Source of the DNA: Pardosa pseudoannulata
Lineage: Eukaryota; Arthropoda; Arachnida; Araneae; Lycosidae
DNA: 64,000 nucleotides
Assembly (NCBI GenBank): GCA_032207245.1
Contig: CM063506.1
Coordinates: 21,465,944-21,529,943 of the forward strand
Direction of reading: 5' to 3'
Both the position numbers and the translations under genes were made by a program. This document shows positions 21,273 to 34,570 of the stretch, piece after piece. A model generated the notes under the pieces. The model did not search any database, was not told where the DNA came from, and saw nothing but the letters and a program-made list of their open reading frames with translations. Each line of letters begins with the position of its first letter. Within the stretch, counting starts at the first letter, position 1.

Positions 21273-24099
21273 TAATAAATTGAAAATGTTTTGTCCTCTC
21301 GTATATGTAGTATCAATTTAGAAGCATAAAAGAGAGACAAACTAATCACCATTCATACCATTTTAAATTGATGGATAGCACCTACACTCTATAAACAACT
21401 CCTTAGTAGTCAGTTATTCAATTTTTGCTCCACTTGTTGACATATTTATTAATTTTTCAGCTTTTAAAAAGTAGTCTTAAATCTGATGGTTTTATCAATT
21501 GCTTTTATAGGTAAGTTTTATTTAAAATCACTTATAGAACACTTTTTATTACTTTCTAAAAAATGTGGTTTTGACTTCCAATACTGAAATATCAATGTGC
21601 CTCATCATCACTCTTGAAGTCTATTTATAGGACCACCCTGAGAAATTCCTCCTTTTTTCCTTATATCTCAGCTGCAATTGGAATCTTTACGTTGACCTCC
21701 TTCTTAAACAAAATGGCGATGCCGTTTAAAAAATGCTTCATCTTTTACTACTTGGATACCATTCTCAATTCCTTCTGGATTTAATATAATTGTATCGGTG
21801 TACTTTCCCACGATGGTCAGCACGTGCTTATACAGCTGTGGAATACATTTCCAAGAAGAATTTAGGTGCAGCTGTTGTCTTCGAATTTTAGTCGATACCC
21901 CTGAGGAGAAGTTATAGATCACGGAGTGGCACATGTGTAACGGTCAAGCCAAGACAGGGATGTAGTCGTGAGATATGGGGGCAGGGGCTAAGCAATAATG
22001 TCAACTTTCACCAAAGGAGACATTTTAATGAGCCCACTTGCACATCCGAGAAGGTGCAGATGTGGGAAAATTTCACCAACAAGTGATTGACAAGGAGAAA
22101 AAAGGGGCGTTAAACCGAGGTGAAAAGTTATGAAAGAAAATTGGACAAAGGGGTCGATGTCGGGAGTTGCTGGACATCCAGATCCCGTGAGCAAGCCCGG
22201 GCCAGCAATCTATTCCCAAACCCGCATGCATATGATCGACTACACCATAGACGTCCAGCAAAATAACTGTCGCTACGCCAGTACCGACGTCCTTTACGCC
22301 TGCACGCCCGCACTGACGTCCAGCCTGTTGACAGCCCCAACCTGCTCCCTTGTAATAACTGGAGGTAAACTTAATAATATTCCTAATTATTACATGGTCT
22401 CTTAATCTTTTGATAAGGAATACTATTTCAAGACTATTTGATGACTATTTGAAAAACCAAATATGTTAAAAACAAATAAAGTGGTGTATTAATTTGTAAA
22501 CATTGTACATAATAAATGTTTTAGTTTGAATATTAGGTATTTTTCTTTAATTCCATAGCGTATAGTTTACTGTGTTTCCCCTTTAAGAACGTACACTGGT
22601 GTTTGTGTTTGTAAGTACATTGCAATAATAATATATTGGTGAAAGTTTATAATTTTCCCATTTATAGGCATATACATGCATAAACTAGAAAATTAAATAC
22701 TTTTAACACCTTGTTACTAAACAACCAACTAAGGCAAGCCTCTAAATAGGGGACAAGTTTGTTGTTCCCAAGTTTTCCTACACGGTAGTTTTACTGTGTA
22801 TAAAAAATAAGAGAGTAGGTTTTGAAAAGGTTTTTTACAACACGATAACGTCTTTTTACAAAACTAGCTTGTTCACAGATATCTCCGACAGGGATGAAAA
22901 ACAAAATTATGCTAAATCAGGAAGACTCATCTCTCGAAAGCAATAAAAGCTCTTGTTTTAAAAAGCCATTCCCATCTTTATCGATATTTATCTCTCCCCG
23001 GAAGAACCCCATATCTGATTCAGGAAATAAAAGCGAATATTCAAAAAATTAGTTTTTTTTTAAGAAACATTTCTTTATATGATAGCTTTTTATAAACTCC
23101 GATCTTTATTCATTCTTTATAAGTTGCATATTTCTTTATAAAATGTTATAATAAAATAGGACATGTTTTCCAGGAAATTTGTAATTTTTTTTAAAATTTT
23201 CAATATATTCATAGAAATTTTAACTATTAGAATTGAATATTTTACACGTAAACTTCGATATTATAGTTTGAACTATTTTGAATATTTTATGTATAGCTTA
23301 GTTTCATTTTATAAATGTTGAGCTATAATAAATAATTTAATATTCCTATATTAATAGCTAATTTAACGATCAACTTTTATCCATAAACTGAAATTTAAAA
23401 ATTTTTCCATATAGTAATTTATTTAATGAACTAGAAGCAATGAATACTAATATCTGAACTAATAAAAGATTTAGTAAAATAAATATAATTAATTCAAATA
23501 AATTATGTATTAAAATTCTAGATTTTCCCATTTATTACGTTCCTCTTTAAACACTTATTTATCCAATTTTAGACGTAAAAATTTTGGATAGTTTTTAAAA
23601 CTTAAGGAATTGAGCCAGAAAATTTCCAGTAAGTTTGAGAACATGGAGAATAGAAATTCACTGAAAAATTTGCTATTTTAATTTAACTCTTTGTACATTA
23701 CATCAGACTAAACACGGTAAAGCTTTAGTTACAGATATTGACAAAATTATCATTGGAAAAGAGAAATGCAGTTAATTAAAGATCATCATCCCCCGAAGGC
23801 TTCTGAGAGGAAAAACTCGTACATCGTAATTTATAGGTGTGTGAGCCAGCCAAATAGGTTCTTAATGTTTAATCATGTGGGGGACACTTGATGCCGTGGA
23901 GGCAGCGAAACTAATTATATAAAGAGTTATAAAAGGAGAACTAAGTCAGCAGGAATTAATTTTGGTGTTTACGCACTCGCTAACTCGTTAGAAAGAACAA
24001 AAGACATTCACCAAATTTTGCCATAAGAGAATACAATAGCTAGAAAATTATTTTATAACAGATTTATTACGTTAGTTAGTTTTTTAGGTTAAAATATCA
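21273..24099. other. No confident gene; possible exon-like segment
   Basis: 21273-21680 and 22406-24099 are AT-rich with nothing recognised. 21690-22400 is GC-richer. On the minus strand 21934-21704 encodes 76 residues including KHVLTIVGKYTDTIILNPEG, which is compositionally protein-like, but I do not recognise it and no splice structure is clear. A plus ORF at 22130-22405 is similarly unsupported. Confidence 0.35.
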
Positions 24100-24970
<871 letters not shown>

Positions 24971-25878
24971 TAGTGGGCTCCGCTTAATGTGATCAGTTTG
25001 GGACACCGGGATTTTGATAACAATAACCGATTGATAACAATAAACGATGTACAAAATTAGACAAATTTACCCCCCCTTTAATTCACACGTACTACATTTC
25101 AAAATAAAATGAAAAAACACACCTTATATTTATGTACTTTATATTATCCTTTAAAAAATAAGAATTGTATACACAATTAAAAAAATTGATCAATTGTTGA
25201 CTGTCTACAATTCTTTCTAAGAAACTAATTGATAAATCGTTCGTAATCATAATGTTTTTTAAAGTCATCGGAGAGGCGTTGTACTCCACGTTTCAACACT
25301 TTCAATGCAATTCAGAAGCTGAAAAATGTTTAACTGCGCTGCAGTAATGCGCTGACTCATATTTGGTAACCTGTCATAACGATTTAAAATTTCGATATTT
25401 AGTTTTAATGTTAAATCATTTCGCTTTCTGGCTTCCATATCGACACACTGCATGCAAGAGAGCAAGGCATAAAATGTGAATACGCTCCTTCTCAGTTCTG
25501 AATAGAATTTGTTGCCTTCTGCTTATCTGACAACTATTGATCACCAGCAGGATGTGCGTATTTCTGAAAAATTCCAGGAACGTGTATTACACCTCTCCTT
25601 TGTTTTTTCTCCCTTTCCCTAGGTGGAAGAAGGAGAATTCTCGGAAATTAAAACAAGAACGAAGGGAAAGAAAAGTGTGGTTTCCTTCTGAACACATTGT
25701 GAATATTCTTTTGGCAGTTAAAATGAGGTTCGAAAACTGATAACATTAACCGATGTAGTGATCCCATAAAGCGATAATTTTAACATGCGAATGAATAGAG
25801 AAAATCGGGACAAAGTGATTTCGATAACAATAAGCTTTTGATAACATTAACAGCGATCCCATTAAGCAGAGTCAACTG
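24971..25878 (-). mobile_element. pogo/Tigger-like non-autonomous element, copy 1
   Basis: 908 bp flanked by TA. Ends: left TAGTGGGCTCCGCTTAATGT, right (reversed) CAGTTGACTCTGCTTAATGG. Subterminal TTGATAACAATAA-type motifs repeat at both ends. It encodes only a short HTH peptide (25265-25438). A second copy in the opposite orientation is at 35663-36339. Confidence 0.82.
25265..25438 (-). pseudogene. Truncated CENP-B/pogo-type HTH peptide
   Basis: 57 residues: MEARKRNDLTLKLNIEILNR, then MSQR and AAQLNI, then a short tail ending TTPLR. The pattern KR(K/N)DLTL....I, then SQR..AA.L.IS, is the N-terminal HTH of pogo/Tigger transposases. The whole DDE domain is missing. The same start and the same stop occur at 35873-36046, so the truncation predates the two insertions. 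As a lone DNA-binding domain it could bind the element's ends; that is speculation. Confidence 0.72.
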
Positions 25879-26735
25879 TAATTTGTTTCTTGTTGTTTAT
25901 TTTATATTTATATTATTTTAACTTTCTTACAACTATTCTATTTCATATTAAACCTTTTTCATATCTCCAAACTTCATAGAAGCACTCCAATTTTGATTTT
26001 TATTTACGTCAAACTCTTCTGAGATCATATAAAACCTAAATGGTCCATAAAGATTCTTTAGGATTCACTGCATCAGACAATATAGTCATGGGCACAAATG
26101 CAGTACTTCCTAAAATATTCCTTTGACAATTAAAATGAGGTTCGAAAACTGATAACATTAGCCGATATAATGATCACATAAAGCAATAATTTTAACATAC
26201 AAATGAATAGAGAAAATCGGGACCAAGTGATTTCGATAACAATAAGCGATTGATAACATTAACCGCGATCACGTTAAGCGGAGACTACTGTATATTCTAA
26301 TTCGTATTTCTTAGTTGAATCTTCCCAAACATAATGTTTTTGTGCATTTTAGTAATGGAAGATTCATAATTGTGTGCCTCAATTATTATTAGATGATAAA
26401 GAAACCTTAAGGAAACAGGAAACGTTGAATTTCAATTTTTAACGATATATTTATAATGAGAAAAATAATTTTTATTGTTTTTAATCGATTGTTTTTTAAA
26501 TTTAATATTTCATTAAAAGTATATTTATATTATTTTAACTTTCTTACAAATTTTTTATTTCTTATTAAACCTTTTGTATATCTCCAAACGTTGTCCAGGC
26601 ACTCCGAATTTGGTTTTTATCTACCCCAAACTCTTCTGACATCACATAGAACAAAGGTGGTCCATAAAAACATCTTTGGGACTCACTGCATCAAACAATA
26701 TACTCATGGGCATAAATGCAGAACCTCCTAAAATA
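25708..26735 (+). repeat. Local direct duplication of element end plus flank
   Basis: The right end of the pogo-like element (AAAATGAGGTTCGAAAACTG to the terminal ACTG) at 25718-25878 recurs at 26133-26290. The following flank (TATTATTTTAACTTTCTTAC, CTCATGGGCA) at 25905-26122 recurs at 26520-26735. So a ~415-bp block was duplicated in tandem, and about 228 bp of extra sequence lies in the second flank (26291-26519). Confidence 0.85.
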
Positions 26736-28615
26736 TTAGAGACCCAACAGATTTTTCTTATAAATATGACAATTATGATTTTTTGAATTTAATAATGTAG
26801 CTATTTTAATCGAAATGTGGTTAATCTATACATTATGTTAGAATTAAAAGGACGGTGAACATTATAAAGCGTTTTTGTTATTTATTAGCTTAGTTATGAA
26901 ATTATGCAGCGGAATTATAAAATTTCGTATACATATAAGTTAAATTATAACTAAATAAATAACATTAAAGAATATATTTCAAATCACATATTTTAAATTT
27001 AAATTAGTGAATATTTTGTAGATTTTTAAAATGCTGTTTCCCATTTTTCTTCACAAATTTCTACAAACTTCTTACATTTCTATAAAATTAAATCTAAAAT
27101 TCATTTTAAGTTTTGATCTCATTTAGATAATGAATATTAAATTTAAATTTAGAAATGTCCATTTTTTTCTGAAAATACCACACAGACATAATTTATTTCT
27201 AGAAAATTTAACTATACAATTAATTTACAAAATAATACCAAATTTCTTTTTAAATATTGATAGGAAAATTAGGTGGGAAATAAAGAAAATAATAAATTGC
27301 GAAGTGTATATAAAATATAAATAAAAATGAAAAAAGTAAAATTAAAAAGTTAATTTAATCCAAAAATATTTCTAATAATGATATAAATATTTATTTTATT
27401 GCTCTTATTTATCAAATTTATAGTAAATTATGCGTATTAAATTTAGTTATGGAACTATGAGAAACGCTATATTAAATTCAATGGTTCATACAAAATACAA
27501 ACTAATATGTATGAGTTTTAAATAAAGTTAGATTTTTTAAAAATTGAAACTAAGTCTGTCTCCGTTTAATTGTATACAGTAAGGGAGATGATGAAATTTT
27601 ATAAATCTTCCTAAATGCGATTTAATGATGATTACACTGATAAAAACGGTAAGATAAAAGAAAGGCAAATAAAAATTTACTAAATAATTCAACTACTTTT
27701 TATATTATAAGATATTCGAAAATAAGGCTTTGGCAACCTTCACACCCCATGAAAAAATGCCTTTTATAAATTTCTCACACGCATAGTTTGGCTATACAGA
27801 AATCGATATTTTAAAGAACACATTAGAAAATTAAGTACCTTGAACTATATATTTTTACCGTGTAAATAAAATAAAAATCATAATCGTAGAATAGTATAAA
27901 ATAAATAAAAGACAGGAAATTTTCATTTCCACAAATTCTGAAAGTTTTACTGCACGTAGTGTCACTTTACAGTGAAAACAGATTTACAGGTTAATCATTC
28001 TTTGCAGATGTTCTTATCGTTTATAATACTGAATGATTGCAAATCATTCAGTGAAAGAAGATGTCTTTTCAACAAAGATATGCTGTCCAATATTTTGAAT
28101 AAATAAATCTGGAACTTCATTATTTACAGCTGAATTTTACTCTATTTCTTTTTATGCACTATTCATCAATATTCGCTTCAAATATTTTTCAAATTAAACA
28201 TTAGTCCTTTTATTAAAAATTAATATTAAAAGGAGAGTGGCCAGTCTATTTACAACCTAATTTAGCCTCTTTTAGATGTTTTCATTATTGACTTTATATG
28301 TTTAATGTTAGTGAGGGTTTATAATTATTGCTCATAATCTTTTTTTCATGATTTGAATTGGAAGCACATCTTTTTATTATATCTTCAAATTAATCAGTTG
28401 AAATTATTATTATCCTTGACTATCACTCCACTCTTAATCTTTCTTTTCTTATGCACTTTAATGGCTATAATAAATGACAATTAAGACCTATAAGTAATGA
28501 AACACTACATTAAAAAACGTAAAGCAATTTAGACGATATCTTAAATTAAAGGAAAAACAGAATCCCGAAAATTTATTCCTAGGTATAAATAAATCAGTAA
28601 CTTCATACCATAGAG
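26736..28615. other. No recognised gene
   Basis: Very AT-rich. Short ORFs such as 27130-27324 are Lys/Asn/Ile/Phe-rich frames expected by composition. Confidence 0.55.
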
Positions 28616-28690
28616 CAGTGTTTCCCAAACTTTTGATATATCTGTACTCCTTCTATAATTTTTGTAACGCTAAGCACCCCCCCGTCAAAA
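28616..28690 (+). mobile_element. Possible hAT terminal fragment
   Basis: CAGTGTTTCCCAAACTTTT, then TGTACTCC and a GCACCCCCCC tract, resembles the end of a hAT element. No second end was found, so the call is weak. Confidence 0.4.
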
Positions 28691-29598
28691 AAAGCATGTA
28701 TTTTAATAACAATCAAAAATATATTTATTTTTCCATTTTTCCTTTGCACTTTGTTTTGAAAAGTACCACTAGCTTGAAGACTATTATCTGTATACCTTAT
28801 TGATGTTTTGCTTTGATATTTTCTTAATTTTACTGTTTCTGATATTATTTAACACTATGTAAAACGTGGATTTTAATTAAGAATATGTAAGAACTGTAAA
28901 ATGAAACAAGTTTTTTAAATAAAAATTAAATGGTTATTTCATGCACTGTTTTTCATTATTAAATCATACCGGAAGGGGTTAATATCTACAAATGCTTGAA
29001 AAGGAACGTCACATAAATATGAAATTGGAAAAAGCAAGATATCAGTGTTCTTTTACGCTAAGTATTATTTACACAAGACAATTATTTAAAATTAAACGAT
29101 GTTATAGCAACTGTTTCTGCAATTTTACGTTATAAAAATCCTTTGTAACTTGATAAAATATTTTGCGATTTTTAAACGCATTCCCAGTTTAGTGACAAAC
29201 ATATTAATAGAGTATGTCGAAAATGTATAAAAAATACATAAATGCAATTCACCTGAAATATTTCAAAAATTACTAATTCGATACAAATATCGACAAACTG
29301 AAAAATATTATTTTTAAAAGTTTAAAATAAGGGTAAATGACAAAAAATAATGGTTTTAATGAAGTAAAGTAATCACGTTATTTGAAAAATGGTTCTTTGC
29401 AAGGGTGTGAATTATTTTTCAACACAAAAAATCAGTTAATATATTTGTTCAAAATTTGTCACTTTAAAGGTTTATTATCTCCTCAAAGATTAAATCATCT
29501 TCCATGTTTAAAATAGAAACTAATAGTAGAATAACTATGAGGTGAATTTTATAAATTTTCAACTTTAATTTGATATGGAACTATTATTTCTAATGTAA
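28691..29598. other. No recognised gene
   Basis: AT-rich; nothing supported. Confidence 0.5.
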
Positions 29599-29886
29599 CC
29601 TCCACACTATGACCAATTGTTTACCACTTCCTGATGGTGACCTTGAACGAGGGTTTACAAGTTGCATCCATACACTGGACCACTAAATAAGCTAAGCGAA
29701 TGAATTTGTCTATAGGGTCTACTGCGCACTTTAGTTGCGCATCTGGCTGCCTTTGATCTTTGGAGAAAAACCACCTCCGAAGCCATCTGAAGCCAAGGCC
29801 ATTTTATCGTCTGCCATCGTCGACCTCGATAAGCCATACCCCCTTCCGATGGTGGTAATGGCTTGCAGTGGACCATAGTGTGGAGG
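29599..29886. mobile_element. MITE with CCTCCACACTATG ends, copy 1
   Basis: 288 bp. Left end CCTCCACACTATGACCA, right end (reversed) CCTCCACACTATGGTCCA. Interior blocks are shared with 29994-30291 (TTTGATCTTTGGAGAAAAACC, GGCCATTTTATCGTCTGCCA, GATAAGCCATACCCCCT). No target duplication was identified, so the superfamily is unknown. The 100-residue minus ORF through it is not evidence of a gene. Confidence 0.82.
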
Positions 29887-29993
29887 AGCCTATACAATTT
29901 TTCACAGCAGACTACTGATAGCGTTCGAACAAGTTCAGTGACTTCATATACGTTCAATGCTCAGGCTTTTGACATTATTTTATTTTCATACAG

Positions 29994-30291
29994 CCTCCAC
30001 ACTATGGCCAATTGCTCACCACTCCATTACTGATCCTGATGGCGACCTTTAGCGATGGTTCAAGGGCTGCATCCCCACACGGGGCGACTAAATGAGCACA
30101 GCGTGTATATGCACCCATATTATCTACTGTGCATTTTGATAGCGCATGCTGGTTGTCTTTGATCTTTAGAGAAAAACCGCTTCCGAGGCCATTCTCTGCC
30201 AGGGCCATTTTATCGTCTGCCACCATCGACTACGATAAGCCATACCCCCTCCAGACGGCAGTAATGGCTTTCAGTGGACCTAGTGTGGAGG
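29994..30291. mobile_element. MITE with CCTCCACACTATG ends, copy 2
   Basis: 298 bp, same ends and interior as the copy 107 bp upstream and in the same orientation. Right end CCTAGTGTGGAGG has lost one base of the repeat. Confidence 0.82.
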
Positions 30292-31454
30292 GTTATTTAA
30301 ACTACAAGATCGGCCATTGGAGATCCCGTATGAAGCCCACAAATGAAAATGAAAATTATGATGTTGAAAATACTTTCAGTTATAAATTTTAAAAATTTAT
30401 AAGAATTGTTAGTTGTTTACTTTATTTATTAATTTCTGGCTGTTGAGTATATATTTAAGCATCCCAATAGTATGAAATAATCATACAAACCCAAATGTAT
30501 TCTATTTAAGACAACTTTAATTTATTTTTTGTAATGCTACATTATTATACTTTTTAATGTTTTATGCATCTTCTTTCTTACTTTATATATCTACAATTAT
30601 AAAATTTGCAACAAATTCTTCTTTGTACGTTTCCAACTGCTAATACTTCGTTTACATAATCTATTACCATTTCCCAGTATATTATTAGTTTCCATAAATA
30701 TTAAGTTGCTAACTATCGAAAAGTGAGAAATGTGACGATTTTCTTTTTGGCGCCAAACAAATTGTGTTAACTTCACGCCAAACTGAGTCAGAGATGTCAC
30801 TTTACAAATCAACCACTGACACTTAATTAAGAGTTATCCAGGGTGGTCGAACTTTATTCGGTCTTTTCAGTTGCAAAGCACTGTAATACATGAAAAGACT
30901 TTCATTATCTAAAGGACAAATATTTCACTTTGAAGTATCTCAAATTTCTAAATTAAGATGATGGTGTATGTTATTTTCTTTTATTTCTTTATATTATAGG
31001 ACTTAATCTTATGATGAGAATTAAATTTAAATGTATGCATTATTCGCTTTAAGGTACTTAGTCGAAACTGTCTTTTATTAGTGTGTAATATCATCTAAAA
31101 TTTAATTTTAATTTTGAATGAATAATAATCTCTAAATTGCTCATTTGGGCGTGAAGAAGTTAGTATGCATATGTTGTTGTTATTTATCCTCCTAATGTAG
31201 GTAAGCCTACAGCAGGTCTAATAGACCCTGTCGCAATATGCAACTGGTCCATAGCTATGGGTAATTTGCAGATTCACTTTGCAGGAGGAAACATGAGGGC
31301 TGAAGACAAACTCATCCTGAAGAATGGGTCTTCGTAATTTAGATGTAGGGACCAAGCAAATGACCCCCAGGCTTGGTCTGGCACCCCCAGAGGTATCGTT
31401 AGAGAACTTGAAGAACATTGCGACCATCAACCTATTTTACGTGCTCCAGACGCC
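30292..31454. other. No recognised gene
   Basis: AT-rich to about 31140. A GC-richer patch follows at 31190-31440 (AGCCTACAGCAGGTC, CATAGCTATGGGTAA, GACCCCCAGGCTTGGTC) that looks like an old repeat, but it has no partner in the window. Confidence 0.4.
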
Positions 31455-31600
31455 ATTAACCCCTTAACGTGCTCGATCGAGTTAACTCGAGCGCGCTAAA
31501 CTGGCCAAACAGTGGACACTCGAGATATTTCGAACGGCGTTGTACTTTGTGTTGCTATAATTTTTCACACTCGAATGCACTCGAGATTTGAAAATAACAA
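31455..31600 (+). mobile_element. Possible piggyBac-type left end
   Basis: TTAA then CCCCTTAACGTGCTCGATCG, with repeated CTCGAG motifs. TTAA plus a C-rich start is typical of piggyBac ends. No matching right end was found. Confidence 0.35.
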
Positions 31601-33116
31601 AGTAAAAAAAGTCAATGTGCGTATAATATTACAATATTCAACTATTTTCTGCAATGTTTTCAAAATCCAGAATTGAAATAAAAATTTTGATTATTTTTAT
31701 ATTTTTGTAATATTTTTTGCAAGACAATGTTGTAAATTGTGTTTTTTACATAAAAAATTGATTTTTTTTCTGCCAGCCTTTTAAAAAAACTGTGCATTAA
31801 GCATTTAATAAACAATTTAATTAAAATTTCGAAATTCTGAAGCTGAAGCGTTGTGGCTGCAGGTCTGCACATGCCCATGAGTGCTTACATGTGTTCAGTC
31901 GTCAGATGTCGTTCTGGAAAAATGCGTCAGTTCTGAAGTCTGGGCGCTCATATTTGAAATGCCTAGGTCAATTGAAAGTCCTACCGACTATGAAACACGG
32001 TCTGTTATTCGTGTCTACAACGAAACCAATGTAGAGGACGCTTAAATTCAACAGTAGATCAGTGAAATGTATGGAGAAAACAGTGAGTGAACAATGCTAA
32101 GATAAAATGTAAAATAATTTAATGGTTCCTGCATTAATGTGCATTATGAGGACGAAGAAACCATTTTCCTGTCATTACTGCTTGATGCAAAAAAAGTGAT
32201 GGAAACGTTTAATAGACAACTGCATTAATGAAAACTGCGGATTTTTTTCCGGCTCGGGCCTCTATCCCGTTACCCACCGGTTGCTATTATTCTTTTACGC
32301 TACTAATATCATACTACATTTTTAAGTAGCTTGATTTAAAACATAATAATATATTTTTTAAGTCTGTCACCTTAAAAAGTAAAATTTGAATGACGAAATA
32401 TCTCGATTTCTTCTTTACATTTTATAAACGGTACTTTTTGAAACGATATAAAATATATTTCAGAAAAAGGCATCATTTCCTCAATTTTACTTCAAAAAGA
32501 ATCAGCACATGTTTTTGAAAGTGCTTATTTCTTGGCGCGTTATTGGGACAAACATGCTTTTTACGAGGCATTTCCCAGCCGGCCATTTTGTATGCATTAC
32601 AAGGAGATAAACAGAAAATATCATTTATCTTTGGCGCTTTGCTTTTTGCCAGCCCAAATGCCAAAACGAACGACCTCAGTCCAAGATAGAGTTTGAAATT
32701 TACAGCCAATACCGTCTAAAAAATAAGCCATTACTCAAGATAAAGTGGCGACTTCTGCAGAGCTCCCGTCAAATAATGAATAACTGTGCGCTAACGAACT
32801 CTTGCCATCTTGTTTCTGCACTAGAAAACAGTTTCGTGTTTCTAAAAGCGACAGCCTTTTCGAGCATGGCAGTTTGTGGGACATTTTTTTTTCTTACTGC
32901 TTGTTAATAGGAAAATTCTCTTAGAAATGAAAAATGGGTCACTTCTTATTCTTGTACTAAAGTGACAAGAAGGAAAAAAATTGTCTACTAACAAAAGGGC
33001 AAATAAGTATTTATTGTAAACAAAACAATACTGATTCCCTTTGTTCTGAAAAATAACATAAAAAGTAATTAATTTTTTAAAATAAAGGTTAATGCAAAAT
33101 TTAGAGTATATGGCAC
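31601..33116. other. No recognised gene
   Basis: 31620-31860 is AT-rich; 31860-32300 and 32480-32880 are moderately GC-rich without a supported ORF. Confidence 0.4.
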
Positions 33117-33349
33117 TTAAGGTAATCGACCACGTTCGGAGCGAAAATTTTTAATAAGGTTTTTATGGAACTATTTATTTAGTTATTGCAGTAATAGGTT
33201 ATAAAACATAGAAAAATATGAAAATAAACATAAATACATATATATAGTCTTAAAAAAACAAGCATTGTTTGACTTTACGCCAAGAATCCTAACTGAAAAA
33301 ATAAGCAAAACATATAAATTTTCCTTGGATAAATGTACGCATATATCTA

Positions 33350-34570
33350 TTATATATGCATTGAACCTCCAGAATGAATATATTCTAAAGTATAAATTGC
33401 GATGAGGCGATTTAGATCAGTAATATAATTTATTCTTTCATACAAGAAATAAAATGCTCGGGATCTAAATCTGACCTCATCACATCTTTATAAAAGACAG
33501 AGGACCATAAATTTCTATTCAACGGATATGTTTGTCTTGTACGGTGGTCTCGAACGGGGTTTTGATCCCAGTCCCAGATTAGAATCCCGTCTCCGTACTT
33601 GACACTAAAAAAGAATGTACCTTTGTGGAGTATTTATGAGTCTCTAAGGGACAGTGCGCAATTAGATGGGATAAGGTTTTCCACGTTGGCGGTCTCAAGG
33701 CGGGTTTTAAGCAGACCAATTAGATTCTTACAACTATCCCGATTGGACGATAAGAAGGAAGAGGGGACAAGGATGAAATTAATAAAATAAGAAAAATCTA
33801 AAAAGAAGGTGTTCGATAGTCGAGACGAGGAAAAAAGTCCGACGGAAGGTGTTCGGTAGTCCAGACGAGGAGAGAAGTCCGACGGAACGTGTTCGAGAGT
33901 CCAGTCAAGTCCGACGGGAAGTGTTCCTGTATCAAATAGCACGGCCGCACCCCAAACACTCAGAAGGAAGCCCCTGACCAGACCGACGGAAGATCCATAC
34001 ATACCCAATCCTGAAATGCCCTCAACCAGCAGTGTTCCGGGCACACCATTTTAACTCCCAAAGGTACCCCCTTTTACATACATTTTGAAATTGAGATTAG
34101 GTCCTCTCTCTTATATTTACATAATTACTTAAGTATTGAAAAATTATTGTCAGAACTAATTTAGAAGGTGTTGATAAAGCATATTTTATGAAAATTAGAA
34201 TCAGTTTGTGTGTACATAGATGTTTATATATTATAATAAATTTACTTTTTTTATATTAAGCTAGTTTCAGATGCTTTTAATTTAGCTTTTAGTTTATTTT
34301 CATATCTTATGTCTGTAGTTTCTCAGAACCTGTGGTTAAATTTAGTACTAAAATACTTTTACACAACGCAATCAAAATAAAATCCCACTATACATTTGAT
34401 CACAGGTTAAATACTCAAAAACGAGGACTACACGACATAAATGAGTTATAGCCAATCAAGCAATTTAGAGGAAAAATTCACGAAAAATATAATGAAGTTT
34501 CTAGCATAAATGTCCATAACGCATCTCAAAATGGATATATTTATAATCCTGAGGTTCAATGCATATATAA
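33350..34570. repeat. Inner inverted-repeat module
   Basis: TTATATATGCATTGAACCTC at 33350-33369 and its exact reverse complement at 34551-34570. It is either a nested element of about 1.2 kb with TATA-rich flanks or part of long imperfect arms of the outer element. Confidence 0.75.
33530..34050 (+). other. GC-richer core with 40-bp direct repeats
   Basis: Three to four tandem units of about 40 bp start at 33806, 33846, 33886 and (short) 33918, each with GTGTTCG and AGTCCGACGG. Plus-strand translation is charged and Ser/Pro/Thr-rich (for example RPTEDPYIPNPEMPSTSSVP near the end), and a 136-residue minus ORF (33634-34044) overlaps. It may be an eroded element ORF; I do not recognise it. Confidence 0.4.

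Noticed and set aside
33634..34044. 136-residue minus-strand frame as a host gene
   Set aside because: It lies inside a TTAA-flanked inverted-repeat element and overlaps 40-bp tandem repeats; no recognised motif. It is kept only as a finding.
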